Of a stretch of DNA of 64,000 nt, positions 52,370-61,410 are shown piece after piece. The notes beneath the pieces were generated by a model that was not told the origin of the DNA, did no database searches, and saw only the letters and a list, made by a program, of their open reading frames with translations. The stretch lies in contig JAFUPU010000002.1 in the NCBI GenBank assembly GCA_017472635.1, forward strand, positions 18,773 through 82,772, given 5' to 3'. Both the position numbers and the translations under genes were made by a program. This DNA comes from Bacteroidaceae bacterium. GTDB taxonomy: Bacteria; Bacteroidota; Bacteroidia; Bacteroidales; Bacteroidaceae. Positions within the stretch are counted from its first letter, which is position 1. Every line of letters starts with the position of its first letter.

Positions 52370-52680
52370 CGTTTTTGGGGTAGTTATGACCCTAACCGGT
52401 GCAAAAAAGTCTGCCAGAAGGGCTGAAAAGTGCCCGTTTTGAAAAAGGGAATAACAGTATGTGTCAAGAAAATTGCTTTTTGACACATTTTTTTATGCTT
52501 TTATCCCCATCTTCTTTTAGACGATGATTTTCTTTCGGTTTTTGCTGAAAAATGGCGGGCAGGAGGCTTTTCCCCGTTCGGTCCCAGGACTTGCGGTGTT
52601 CAGTTGCAGGACTCAGCTTGACGGGTCCTGCAATCGGGACGATTTTCTCCAGGACCTGTTGGTCCTTTCTGTAGGACAAA
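52370..52680 (+). repeat. AGGAC repeat, copy C, with 33-bp core
   Basis: AGGAC starts at 52586 and 52608 (22 bp apart), then 52651 and 52673 (22 bp apart), with GTCCT words at 52625 and 52662 on the other strand. Core AAGTCTGCCAGAAGGGCTGA and the following AAAGTGCCCGTTT (52407-52439) is the inverse of 37434-37466 with two mismatches. The copy fills the middle of the 604-bp gap between pfkA and the WbqC family gene. The rest of the gap contains only a small hairpin, CATTCAG/CTGAATG (52831-52837 with 52845-52851), and no gene. Confidence 0.75.
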
Positions 52681-52901
52681 ATCTGTTTTTAGGGGCATCA
52701 AGTCTGATGAATCCCACTCTTTTCCCTTCTGAAACGACCCTTATTTGGGTGATGGTAAGAACTTCTTATACCACTTTTTCGAAGCGCGGATATAAGTTTT
52801 TTTGCCTGTACATAATTAGGGGGAGATAACCATTCAGGCAGCTTCTGAATGCTATATGAAGAGTTGTTGGAGGGGGGAGGGAAGAAATTGGAGTCCTCTT
52901 C

Positions 52902-53549
52902 TCAAACCATTGTCGACGAATCTCTTAATACCAACAGGCTTTCGGGACCCATGTTGAACAGCAAATCTACGATGCTGAGGTCGGGCAAGAATCCGTGTCG
53001 GTCAGCGAATACCTGATAATAGGGTGTGATATGGAAAAGTGCTGATGGAAGGGAATTCCGCTTGGGGTGGATGGCTTCGCGCAGGTCGATAAACCCCTCG
53101 GGAGAAGGGTGAATGTACTCAGTGGTCAGTTCTACCCTTGGGGTAAAGCCGATGAGAGAACAGACCATCTGGCGCAGCTCCTCGTTGAAGTCGAGGAGGA
53201 AATCGTATCTCTTCTGGAAGAAAGGGCGGAAGTCATCTGCATAATATTCAAAGAAAGGGGTCTGCCGATAAGCCGACTCCAAGGCATTCCAGTGGGTATG
53301 CCGCCAGTTACCATGGTCGGAGATGCGGACATCGCGTACCAGACACTTGTTGCCGTTGTTGCTCTCTGTCGGTATTGTCAGGGGCATAACTCCCCCCGAG
53401 GTGGCAATCAGGCAGCGGTTGCGGTAAGTCTGCTTGAGGTAATGGTCATGCTGTTCCATGCATGTAAATGGAGCGGCATAAAGCTGGCAATAGTATGAGA
53501 TGGGAGCCAGGTAAGCGGTTGAGAGTAGTACGTTCGGGTGCTCTTGCAT
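52902..53549 (-). CDS. WbqC family protein
   Basis: This 215-residue cytoplasmic protein belongs to the WbqC-like family. Typical stretches are STAYLAPISYYCQL at the start, QTYRNRCLIATSGGVMPLTIP and HWNALESAYRQTPFFEYYADD. WbqC was named from an O-antigen cluster and its biochemistry is poorly defined; related proteins occur with amino-sugar acyltransferase pathways. It lies 6 bp after the lepB paralogue, at the end of the dapB-lepB-lepB-wbqC run, an order I know from Bacteroidales. Confidence 0.85.
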   Translation of the reverse strand: MQEHPNVLLSTAYLAPISYYCQLYAAPFTCMEQHDHYLKQTYRNRCLIATSGGVMPLTIPTESNNGNKCLVRDVRISDHGNWRHTHWNALESAYRQTPFFEYYADDFRPFFQKRYDFLLDFNEELRQMVCSLIGFTPRVELTTEYIHPSPEGFIDLREAIHPKRNSLPSALFHITPYYQVFADRHGFLPDLSIVDLLFNMGPESLLVLRDSSTMV

Positions 53550-53555
53550 GGCGGT

Positions 53556-54488
53556 TCAGGGGGTAACGTGATGAAAGAAACGGCTCCAACGGAATCCTTC
53601 GTTCCAAGAAGCGGTCGGGTCTTTTGAAAACCATACCATGTCAGCGCGTCCGATCAAATGACTTTCGGGGACAAGTCCGAACAGGCGTGAGTCGCACACA
53701 TTGACAGAGTGTCCTGAAGCAACCCAACAGTAGTCTTGAGTGAAAGTGTAGGCATTTGTCTTCTTGCCATCTACAATCAGGGTCGTACCTCTCAGCAGTG
53801 CCTTTTTCCCCTCGTGGCTGTTGATGGTGTTGCACAGCAGTTTGGCATTCCATGGGTAGACGTTTACCTTTTGTCCGCGTGCCGGGATTACAAAGGGGTT
53901 GGCTTTGCTTGCTGCGTGACTTTGCAAAGAGGTGAAAGGAATCTCTCTTTCCAGCACTTGCTTTATCAGATAGAGTTCGTAGTGGCTGAAACTGCGTATA
54001 TAGTCTCCTTTGTCGTAGCCCATAAGTTCGTTGCCGAAGACTCCGGCTTTTTGCATGGCATCTGCCAACTCCTCTTCCCGTTCACCCGGGTAGGCATACA
54101 AGGTCTTGTCATCGGGGCAGATGATGCGTTCCTCTCCAATGTTGACCAACTGCTCGTTAAGCATCAGCGTGTCTCCCGGTGCTCCGATGCAACGGCTGAT
54201 ATAAAGTTCGCGTTGCTCGATGGGTGTATCTTCTGTCTGGGGTGCCGGATTGTTGAACACTACAATGTCGCCTTGCCGGGGGATGGATGCATTCCATCTG
54301 TGGTAACCGATGAGTGAGGGGAAAGGCAGCCTCAGTCCGTAACTCCACCTGTTTACGATTACTCTATCGCCCTGAAAAAGAGTGTTCTCCATGCCGGAAA
54401 AAGGTATGGTACACGAGGTGAAGGCACAGCTCCGTATGAGCAGTACCAAGCAGATTGCGATTCCCAATGTAGACAATGTACGCTTCAC
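53556..54488 (-). CDS. Signal-peptidase-I paralogue lacking the catalytic dyad
   Basis: This 310-residue protein has one N-terminal transmembrane helix and an S26 fold. At the nucleophile box, where LepB has PSGSMEPTL, it reads PFSGMENTL: the residue before Met is Gly32, with a Ser one place too early (Ser31). At the general-base box, where LepB has VKRCVGLPGD, it reads ISRCIGAPGD: the Lys is Ser98. The third box, GDNRxNSxDSR, is replaced by SGHSVNVCDSR. It is therefore probably a non-peptidase partner of the neighbouring LepB, or works by a different mechanism. The rest of the fold looks intact, so it is not a decaying gene. Confidence 0.85.
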   Translation of the reverse strand: MKRTLSTLGIAICLVLLIRSCAFTSCTIPFSGMENTLFQGDRVIVNRWSYGLRLPFPSLIGYHRWNASIPRQGDIVVFNNPAPQTEDTPIEQRELYISRCIGAPGDTLMLNEQLVNIGEERIICPDDKTLYAYPGEREEELADAMQKAGVFGNELMGYDKGDYIRSFSHYELYLIKQVLEREIPFTSLQSHAASKANPFVIPARGQKVNVYPWNAKLLCNTINSHEGKKALLRGTTLIVDGKKTNAYTFTQDYCWVASGHSVNVCDSRLFGLVPESHLIGRADMVWFSKDPTASWNEGFRWSRFFHHVTP

Positions 54489-54500
54489 TTTCTTGTATCT

Positions 54501-55946
54501 TTACTTGATGTTGTCGACCCAGTTGAATAGCCTCTTCCATCGGATTTTTCCATCGAACAGACTGCGGTCTTTATCTAATGAAAGCCAAATCAGGATGGGC
54601 TTTCCTACGATGTGGTCTTCGGGTACAAAGCCCCAATAGCGCGAGTCGGCTGAGTTGTGGCGGTTGTCTCCCATCATCCAGTAGTAGTCCATCTTGAAGG
54701 TGTAGGTGTCAGCCTGTTCCCCGTTGATGAGGATGTGTCCGTCGGAGGTCACCTCCAACTTGTTGCCTTCGTAGATAGCTATCAGTCGTTCATAGATGGG
54801 AAGAATCTCTATCGTCAGTTTGATGCTTTCACCCTTCTTGGGAATCCAGATGGGACCGTAGTTGTCGCGTGTCCAATCTTTGCGCATATTTAAGGGGTAA
54901 AGTCCGCTTCCCGGTTCTTCGGGGTAGAGTGTCACCTCTTCTACAATCTCGGTGTGTGCCTTCAATCCGTCACATGCCTTTTGGGTCAGTGGCATGGCAT
55001 AGAGTGTCCCGCTGGGGTGGTGGTTACTGAGGTCTTCGTTGCTGATGCCCAGCTCTTGGCAAATCGCTTTGGTAAGCGGTGCCTTAGTCTTTACCAAGTA
55101 GGTGTATTGCACGTTGTCGGGTTCTTTGTTTGCCACTCCGTCAAGGTAGATGATGCGGTCTTTGATTTCCAAAGTTTGTCCGGGCAGTCCTACACAACGC
55201 TTTACATAGTTCTCGCGGCGGTCTGTCGGACGGGCGATTACTTCTCCAAACTCATGCGCATTTTGTTTGATGAAGCGTGTGCCGGCTTGGTATTGGCGCT
55301 CGTACACAGCACGTTGCTGCATGGGCGTAAGTGAGTCCATGTCTGCCGGAGTATTGAACAGTTGGGCACCATAGGCATACGCCATTCCATAGTAGTCGGC
55401 GTTTTGCGCATTCAGCGCTACGGTATCGCCTGCCGGATAGTTGAACACAACAATGTCATTGAGTTGTACTTCGCCCAGCCCCTTTACCCGACGATAGTCC
55501 CAATGAGGCCACTCAAAGTAGCTTTTGCAGTTGAAAAATGGTAAGGTGTGTTGGGTAAGCGGCATGGTGAGCGGGGTTTGTGGAATGCGAGGTCCGTAGC
55601 TGAGCTTGCTCACCGCCAGATAGTCGCCTACAAGAAGTGACTTTTCTAACGAAGATGAGGGGATGACATAGTTCTGGAACAGATACAGATTGACGAAGTA
55701 GACGGCTATGAGGGCGAAGACGATGGCATCTACCCAACCCATAATCCATACGAAGTTTTTGTTTTGCGATTTCTTCCACCAGGTCCAAGGAATCTTTTTA
55801 CTGATGTATACGTCATATATAAAAGGTACGACCAGTAGTCCCCACCAACTGCCAACCCAGTAAAGGAACAGCAAATAGAGGATTGTTACGACGATAAATT
55901 TAGCCCATTGGCGGTGTATGTGCTGTTTTTTCTCTGTCTGCTCCAT
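54501..55946 (-). CDS. lepB: Signal peptidase I
   Basis: This 481-residue enzyme removes signal peptides from exported proteins. Two N-terminal hydrophobic segments (about 16-45) and one at about 72-95 precede the catalytic domain. The nucleophile is Ser99 in PSSSLEKSL, the general base is Lys249 in YVKRCVGLPG, and GDNRHNSADSRYWG is intact. It is longer than E. coli LepB because of insertions between boxes (about 120-235 and 300-400), a known trait of Bacteroidota. The paralogue lacking catalytic residues is 12 bp downstream. Confidence 0.95.
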   Translation of the reverse strand: MEQTEKKQHIHRQWAKFIVVTILYLLFLYWVGSWWGLLVVPFIYDVYISKKIPWTWWKKSQNKNFVWIMGWVDAIVFALIAVYFVNLYLFQNYVIPSSSLEKSLLVGDYLAVSKLSYGPRIPQTPLTMPLTQHTLPFFNCKSYFEWPHWDYRRVKGLGEVQLNDIVVFNYPAGDTVALNAQNADYYGMAYAYGAQLFNTPADMDSLTPMQQRAVYERQYQAGTRFIKQNAHEFGEVIARPTDRRENYVKRCVGLPGQTLEIKDRIIYLDGVANKEPDNVQYTYLVKTKAPLTKAICQELGISNEDLSNHHPSGTLYAMPLTQKACDGLKAHTEIVEEVTLYPEEPGSGLYPLNMRKDWTRDNYGPIWIPKKGESIKLTIEILPIYERLIAIYEGNKLEVTSDGHILINGEQADTYTFKMDYYWMMGDNRHNSADSRYWGFVPEDHIVGKPILIWLSLDKDRSLFDGKIRWKRLFNWVDNIK

Positions 55947-55949
55947 AAC

Positions 55950-56705
55950 TTAAAACTTAAAAAGGTCGTCCATGGTGAGGAATCCTTCGTGGTTGGCGGT
56001 GTATTCAGCTGCCAATACGGCTCCTAAAGCAAATCCCCTGCGGTTGTGTGCATCGTGTGTGATGGTGATGGAGTCGGCTGCTGAATCGTATGTTATGGTG
56101 TGTATACCGGGAACTTCATCGCGACGAACAGAAGAGATGGCGATTTCGTTGGCTTGGCATTGGCGGCTTCCCGTGATGGTTCCGTCTGCAGCTTGCAATG
56201 TACCCATCACCCATTTGTTCTTACCTGCCAGATTTTCGATGAGACCTTCAGCCAACGTGATGGCTGTTCCGCTTGGGGCATCCAGTTTGTGTATGTGATG
56301 TGTCTCTTCCATCTCTACATTATATTCGGGAAACTGGTTCATGATGCGTGCCAGGTATTTGTTTACGGCAGAGAAGATGGCGACTCCCAGGCTGAAGTTG
56401 CTTCCCCAGAAAAGAGTTTTCCCTCCGTGTGTACACAATTCTTTTACTTCATCAAGGTGCTCGTCAAGCCATCCGGTGCTTCCTGATACCACTTTGACAC
56501 CGGCAGCAAAAGCCTTCATATAGTTTTGATAAGCTACATGAGGAGCTGTGAATTCAATGGCTACGTCTGCACTTTTGAATGCAGCGGATGCAAACTCTTC
56601 TTGATTGTCTATGTCGATGATGCTGACGATTTCATGACCTCTGCTCAGGGCAATTTCTTCAATCATTTTGCCCATCTTTCCATACCCTATTAGTGCTATT
56701 TTCAT
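55950..56705 (-). CDS. dapB: 4-hydroxy-tetrahydrodipicolinate reductase
   Basis: DapB acts in lysine and meso-diaminopimelate synthesis. The N-terminal NAD(P)-binding loop is GYGKMGKM (residues 7-14), the catalytic stretch is HHIHKLDAPSGTA (His and Lys pair), and the C-terminal VHD-type region reads ITHDAHNRRGFALGAV. At 251 residues the length is normal. It is first in the dapB-lepB-lepB-wbqC unit; the promoter box on the minus strand is at 56729-56736. Confidence 0.97.
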   Translation of the reverse strand: MKIALIGYGKMGKMIEEIALSRGHEIVSIIDIDNQEEFASAAFKSADVAIEFTAPHVAYQNYMKAFAAGVKVVSGSTGWLDEHLDEVKELCTHGGKTLFWGSNFSLGVAIFSAVNKYLARIMNQFPEYNVEMEETHHIHKLDAPSGTAITLAEGLIENLAGKNKWVMGTLQAADGTITGSRQCQANEIAISSVRRDEVPGIHTITYDSAADSITITHDAHNRRGFALGAVLAAEYTANHEGFLTMDDLFKF

Positions 56706-56728
56706 TGTGAATGTTTTAATTTTCGCAG

Positions 56729-56736
56729 CAAATATA
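56729..56736 (-). promoter_or_regulatory. Promoter -7 box of the dapB operon
   Basis: Minus-strand TATATTTG, an exact TAnnTTTG match, 23 bp upstream of the dapB ATG. Confidence 0.6.
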
Positions 56737-56757
56737 GGAATTTATCGTGGATATTAC

Positions 56758-56765
56758 TACATTTG
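56758..56765 (+). promoter_or_regulatory. Promoter -7 box of the DUF2851-dprA unit
   Basis: TACATTTG, an exact TAnnTTTG match, 52 bp upstream of the ATG at 56818 and back-to-back with the dapB promoter. Confidence 0.55.
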
Positions 56766-56817
56766 TAGGATTTTTTATATGATTTGGTATCATACATTTA
56801 CGTAAAAAAGCAAAAAA

Positions 56818-58104
56818 ATGGAGTTCCTTTTGCATTATACATGGCGTCACCGGCTGTTTCCGCTCAAGGAGTTGTTTACAACGGATGGAGAGCTTGTAGA
56901 GGTGATAGATGTTGGTTTGCGGAATACAGACGCAGGACCGGATTTCTTCAATGCCAAGTTGAAGATAGGAGGCGTCTTGTGGGTGGGGAATGTAGAGATA
57001 CACCAGCGGACATCCGATTGGTTTGCTCACAAGCATCATCAGAATCGGGCATATGACACGGTGGTGCTGCATGTGGCGGAACAGGATGATGGAATGCCTA
57101 TATGTCGCACCGACGGAGGACGAATCCCGTTGCTGGTGTTGCCTGTGCCGGAAAGTGTAAAGTTGAATTATAAACAGCTGATGGAAAGAGAGTGCTATCC
57201 GCCCTGCTATGATGTGATACAGACTTTGCCCAAGTTGACAACGCATAGTTTTTTGTCGGCACTGTGGATTGAGCGTCTGACGCAAAAAGGGGAGCGCATC
57301 AGGGAATTGGCTGAACATGTAGAGCAAGATTGGGAGCAGGCATTCTTTATTACCTTGGCACGTAACTTCGGATTTGGAGTCAATGGAGAGGCGTTTCAGC
57401 GGTGGGCGTCTCTTGTACCCTTGCGTGCAGTAGATAAACACCGCGACAGCCTGATGCAGGTGGAGGCTCTCTTTTTTGGAGTGGCTGGTCTGTTGGAAGA
57501 AGAATTGCCTGATGATGGATATTACAGCCAATTGCAACGCGAATTCCGCTTTTTGGCAACTAAATTTGACTTGGAAAGGATGGATCCTGTGGCTTGGCGT
57601 TGTTTGCGTATGCGTCCGAGTAACTTTCCATACATCCGTTTGGCGCAGTTGGCATATTTGTATCATAGAGGGCAGGGACTGTTGGGGCGTTTGTTGGATG
57701 TGACCTCCATGGGAGAGGCTGAAGAGTTGTTTGAGGTTGCAACATCAGCCTATTGGGAAGAACATTACAGGTTTGGAACCGGAACCGGTAAGAAAACAAA
57801 ACGGATGGGAACTCCTTCAAAGCGCTTGCTGGTAATCAATACGCTTGCTCCTTTTTTGTATGCCTACGGAAGATACAAGAGCAATGAAGCATGGACGGAT
57901 AGGGCAATTGCATTGGTCGAATCGTTGCCACCAGAAGACAACCATATTATACGTATGTGGAAGGCATGTGGACTGGAAGTGAAAAATGCAGCTGATTCAC
58001 AAGCTCTGATTCAGTTGAAACGTCTGTATTGTGATAAGAAAGAGTGCTTGAGATGCCGCTTCGGATATGAATATTTGAAACGAAAGAGTATAATAAATAG
58101 ATGA
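56818..58104 (+). CDS. DUF2851 family protein
   Basis: This 428-residue cytoplasmic protein matches DUF2851: the start MEFLLHYTWRHRLFPLKEL, the segment GPDFFNAKLKIGGVLWVGNV at about residues 40-60 with EIHQRTSDW following, and the end DKKECLRCRFGYEYLKR with two cysteines two residues apart. The N-terminal part (acidic and Glu/Lys/His residues around a beta core) recalls a nuclease-like fold, but I have no proof of activity. It is found next to dprA in many Bacteroidota, which hints at a DNA-related job; that is inference. It starts the DUF2851-thioesterase-dprA unit. Confidence 0.88.
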   Translation: MEFLLHYTWRHRLFPLKELFTTDGELVEVIDVGLRNTDAGPDFFNAKLKIGGVLWVGNVEIHQRTSDWFAHKHHQNRAYDTVVLHVAEQDDGMPICRTDGGRIPLLVLPVPESVKLNYKQLMERECYPPCYDVIQTLPKLTTHSFLSALWIERLTQKGERIRELAEHVEQDWEQAFFITLARNFGFGVNGEAFQRWASLVPLRAVDKHRDSLMQVEALFFGVAGLLEEELPDDGYYSQLQREFRFLATKFDLERMDPVAWRCLRMRPSNFPYIRLAQLAYLYHRGQGLLGRLLDVTSMGEAEELFEVATSAYWEEHYRFGTGTGKKTKRMGTPSKRLLVINTLAPFLYAYGRYKSNEAWTDRAIALVESLPPEDNHIIRMWKACGLEVKNAADSQALIQLKRLYCDKKECLRCRFGYEYLKRKSIINR

Positions 58105-58107
58105 AAT

Positions 58108-58509
58108 ATGGATAAATATATCTTTGAATTGAAAATGAAGGTGCGCGATTATGAATGCGACTTGCAAGGGATTGTGAATAATGCCAATTACCAGCATTAT
58201 ATGGAACATACAAGACACGAGTACCTGCATTCGGTAGGCATAAGTTTTGCAAAGCTGCATCAACAGGGGATTGATGCAGTGGTGGCAAGGTTGACCATTT
58301 CGTTCAAGACTCCGTTGCAGAGTGGAGACGAGTTTGTTTCGAAACTCTATCTGAAACACGAGGGGATAAAGTATGTATTTTATCAGGATTTGTACCGCTT
58401 GCCAGACATGAAATGTGTGGCAAAAGGGGTGATAGACACAGTTTGTCTTATTAATGGCAGACTGGGAGAATGTGAAGAACTTACTCAAAAAATGACATTC
58501 CATGAGTAG
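58108..58509 (+). CDS. Acyl-CoA thioesterase (4HBT hot-dog fold)
   Basis: This 133-residue protein has the hot-dog fold of the YbgC/4HBT type. The active-site helix reads DLQGIVNNANYQHYMEHTRH, and the second strand region KTPLQSGDEFVSKL is also typical. It probably cleaves small acyl-CoA or acyl-ACP thioesters; substrate unknown. It overlaps dprA by 8 bp and follows DUF2851 by 3 bp. Confidence 0.9.
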   Translation: MDKYIFELKMKVRDYECDLQGIVNNANYQHYMEHTRHEYLHSVGISFAKLHQQGIDAVVARLTISFKTPLQSGDEFVSKLYLKHEGIKYVFYQDLYRLPDMKCVAKGVIDTVCLINGRLGECEELTQKMTFHE

Positions 58510-59626
58510 CAGGGAAGAGATAGTACATTGCCTGGCATTGGAGCAGATACCGGGAGTGGGATTGGCAAATGCGCGTACATTATTTGATGTATACGGCAGT
58601 GCCAAAGAACTTTTTGAACGGAGAGAAGAGGTCCTTAGGATGTCTCAACCGACAGGGCGTAGATTGATAGCTTCGTTGGAGTGTCCGGAGGCTTTTGAAC
58701 GCGCCAAACGTGAGTTGGAATTTGCAGAAAAAAATGGGATAGAGGTCATTACTATAGGCGATGGACGATATCCTTCACGTTTGCGGGAGTGTGGGGATGC
58801 TCCGTTGGCTCTCTTTTTCAAAGGAAAAGCAGACCTTAATGCGTTGCGTGTAATAAATCTGGTGGGAACACGTAATGCGACCGACTATGGACGACAGCTG
58901 TGTGTGCGGTTTATGGAAGATATCCGACAACTTGTACCAAATGTTCTGGTTATTAGCGGCTTGGCTTATGGAATTGATATTGCGGCACATAGAGCCGCAT
59001 TAGAGAATGGGCTGGCTACAATTGGGGTGTTGGCTCATGGGCTTGACCGTATCTATCCGGCTGTTCATCGAAAAACGGCTATAGAGATGTTAAACAATGG
59101 CGGATTGTTGACGGAGTATATGAGTGGGACCACACCTGACAGACAGAATTTTGTGAAGAGAAACCGTATCGTAGCAGGTATGTGTGATGCGACCATTGTG
59201 GTGGAGAGTGCTTCAAAAGGGGGAGCTTTGATAACGGCTGGATTGGCAGTCGGATATAATCGCGATTGTTTCGCTTTTCCTGGGAGAGTAGGTGACTTGA
59301 TGTCGCAGGGGTGTAATATGCTGATTCGTGAAAATAAGGCGGCACTGATACAGACTGCTGAAGATTTTGTTGAAGCTATGGGATGGAATAGTGCAGACAT
59401 GCCGACTCCGCAGGCTGTGCAACGTCAATTATTTGTAGACCTGTCGGCTGAAGAGGAACATCTGATGGAAGTAATGAAGAAATATTTGGCTGAAGGGATT
59501 CAGGTGAACCAATTGGTTGTAGAGTCTGGCATTCCTGTCAATAGGGTGTGTGCCTTGCTCTTTGAATTGGAGATGAAAGGGTTGGTGCGTGCCTTGGCTG
59601 GAGGAGTATATAAAGTCGTTTGTTGA
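58502..59626 (+). CDS. dprA: DNA-processing protein A
   Basis: DprA loads RecA on single-stranded DNA entering by transformation. This 374-residue protein has an N-terminal SAM/HhH region (about 1-65), a Rossmann fold with VGTRNATDYG and ISGLAYGIDIAAHRAAL, then AFPGRVGDLMSQGCN, and a C-terminal winged helix (about 315-372). With comM in this window, the strain has at least two transformation-linked genes. It converges on the sulfatase-fold gene with a 7-bp gap. Confidence 0.95.
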   Translation: MSSREEIVHCLALEQIPGVGLANARTLFDVYGSAKELFERREEVLRMSQPTGRRLIASLECPEAFERAKRELEFAEKNGIEVITIGDGRYPSRLRECGDAPLALFFKGKADLNALRVINLVGTRNATDYGRQLCVRFMEDIRQLVPNVLVISGLAYGIDIAAHRAALENGLATIGVLAHGLDRIYPAVHRKTAIEMLNNGGLLTEYMSGTTPDRQNFVKRNRIVAGMCDATIVVESASKGGALITAGLAVGYNRDCFAFPGRVGDLMSQGCNMLIRENKAALIQTAEDFVEAMGWNSADMPTPQAVQRQLFVDLSAEEEHLMEVMKKYLAEGIQVNQLVVESGIPVNRVCALLFELEMKGLVRALAGGVYKVVC

Positions 59627-59633
59627 GAGATTG

Positions 59634-61385
59634 TCAGTCGTGAATGGTCAGTCTGTTCTCGTTTATACGAGTCATATATTCTTGTAGCAGAGCGTATAAG
59701 CGTTCTTCCATTTCGCGTTGTAATAATGGGAAACGTTGGTGCAGTTGATTTGTCTTGGGATGTTTGCTTTCGTTCAAGTCATATAGAGCCAAGGGGACCT
59801 TGCCGTCTGTCTGTAAGACGAAATGACCTTGTATGTATTGGAAAATCCCATTAGAATAATTTGCTGCAAAACTTGTTTTAGGATGTATAGCCAGAAGATT
59901 GTTGCCGAAAGCGAAGTGCGGTTTGTCGTAATGCAGGTAGCCTAAGACTGTGGGCAGTACATCCGTTTGTTGTGCTACGATCTCTTGTATGCCACGAATC
60001 TTTTTGTCTGAAGGGTGGAATAAAATCAAGGGAATTTGTAAGCGTTCCCAAAGAGGTAAAGACTGAATCTCTTTCTCTTCTTCATCAGGATCACCGACAA
60101 CAACAAATAGTGTGTGACTATACCAACGTTGTTGGGCTGCGTATTTTAGGAATAGTTGCAATTGGGCATCTGTTGCCTTGGCGTTTGTCTCTTTAATCGT
60201 AGAAAGGGCAACGAAAGGTTCTTGCATATTCTCCATTTTATCCCAAGAATGAGATTGATTGAATCCGCAACGCTTGAGAAATCCATCGCTCTTTGTCGGG
60301 GTATGGTAGAGAAGGTAGGGGAGATAACTTTTACTTTGCAACTCATGTGCAAGACTGCTCATGTTGTTCATTGCAGCATGTGATGTTGTGACAGATTCTA
60401 TAAACATTGGTAGTCCGCATAGCACGGCAGCCTGCGTGTCGGTACCTTTCATTCCGTTTGCATAGCATTGTCTGAAAGTCATGCCCTCTTTAGTCAGACG
60501 GTGTAGAGTGGGAGTCGATTCGGCATGTAGATGGGAATGCTGGATGTCTTCTAATAAAATGATGATAATGTTTGTGCGGTTGTCTGTCCTTCCTTGATAA
60601 CCTTTGTGTATGGGTGAATAAGTCACATGCTCTCTCTCGGCTTGTTTGGGAATCCGATAAGGTCTTTTTCCTAAAGTGCGGCAGATAGTGAAAGGGGCGT
60701 TCAGTGCCAAAGAGGCATGTAAAGGCTTGGAGGCGTAATCAAAGGCGGTTATTTGATTGAGGGGGTGTGTGGAGGGTGATATACTGCCACGTATGCCACA
60801 AACGATGAAAAAGCATAGGATGACACACTGTATACTGCCAATGATATAATACCGTTGGAGATGTTCAATAGGAAGGGGAAGCGGCTTTCTGTAAAAACGG
60901 TAGATAAACCACATTAACAATGCACCTATTGGCAACAAATAGCAATGCTTGAGTATCCCCCAAATCCATTCGTCAGTTGTAATTCTATAAGGAAAAATGG
61001 TGAAGATGTCGGCAGTGATATGTTTGCCGATATATCCAAATGTTGCTGTATCTAATAAACTGAATGTGACAGCAATTCCATTGAAGAGGATAAAAATCCA
61101 TTTCATTAACATCTGGAAAGAGTCGGTCTCTTTGTAGTGAAAAGGACAGCATTGTAGAAACAAATATAACATGTTCACATAGCAGATGGCAGAGCAGTCG
61201 AAAAGGAGTCCGGCACGGAGCAGATTTTTTAGTTCTGCGGGGGTGACTCCGGTGAAAGTCTCCCAATTCTCAAGCATAAACAGCAGGCGACAAACCATAA
61301 AGACCGCCATCAACAACACGAAGTTGCTGATGAGCGGAAGATGGAATGTGGTAAAGGTATATTGCTTGAATGGAATCTTATACAT
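59634..61385 (-). CDS. Sulfatase-fold membrane enzyme (phosphoethanolamine/phosphoglycerol transferase type)
   Basis: This 583-residue protein has five N-terminal transmembrane helices (residues about 15-215) and a periplasmic alkaline-phosphatase/sulfatase domain. The domain begins TNIIIILLEDIQHSH, and the likely catalytic threonine lies in KGTDTQAAVLCGLP. Such enzymes move phosphoethanolamine or phosphoglycerol onto lipid A or glycans. Metal ligands are only partly recognisable: the usual LEGFS-like start reads LEDIQ, and a later FVVVGDPDEEE takes the place of the usual DH pair. Activity may differ from the reference families. It follows the M20 gene by 25 bp on the same strand. Confidence 0.85.
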   Translation of the reverse strand: MYKIPFKQYTFTTFHLPLISNFVLLMAVFMVCRLLFMLENWETFTGVTPAELKNLLRAGLLFDCSAICYVNMLYLFLQCCPFHYKETDSFQMLMKWIFILFNGIAVTFSLLDTATFGYIGKHITADIFTIFPYRITTDEWIWGILKHCYLLPIGALLMWFIYRFYRKPLPLPIEHLQRYYIIGSIQCVILCFFIVCGIRGSISPSTHPLNQITAFDYASKPLHASLALNAPFTICRTLGKRPYRIPKQAEREHVTYSPIHKGYQGRTDNRTNIIIILLEDIQHSHLHAESTPTLHRLTKEGMTFRQCYANGMKGTDTQAAVLCGLPMFIESVTTSHAAMNNMSSLAHELQSKSYLPYLLYHTPTKSDGFLKRCGFNQSHSWDKMENMQEPFVALSTIKETNAKATDAQLQLFLKYAAQQRWYSHTLFVVVGDPDEEEKEIQSLPLWERLQIPLILFHPSDKKIRGIQEIVAQQTDVLPTVLGYLHYDKPHFAFGNNLLAIHPKTSFAANYSNGIFQYIQGHFVLQTDGKVPLALYDLNESKHPKTNQLHQRFPLLQREMEERLYALLQEYMTRINENRLTIHD

Positions 61386-61410
61386 GTGGGTGAACAGGTG
61401 TGTGTGCCCG

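Noticed and set aside
53556-54488. lepB paralogue as a pseudogene
   Set aside because: The frame is intact over 310 codons, other S26 features remain, and it sits tightly in the operon, so it looks maintained.
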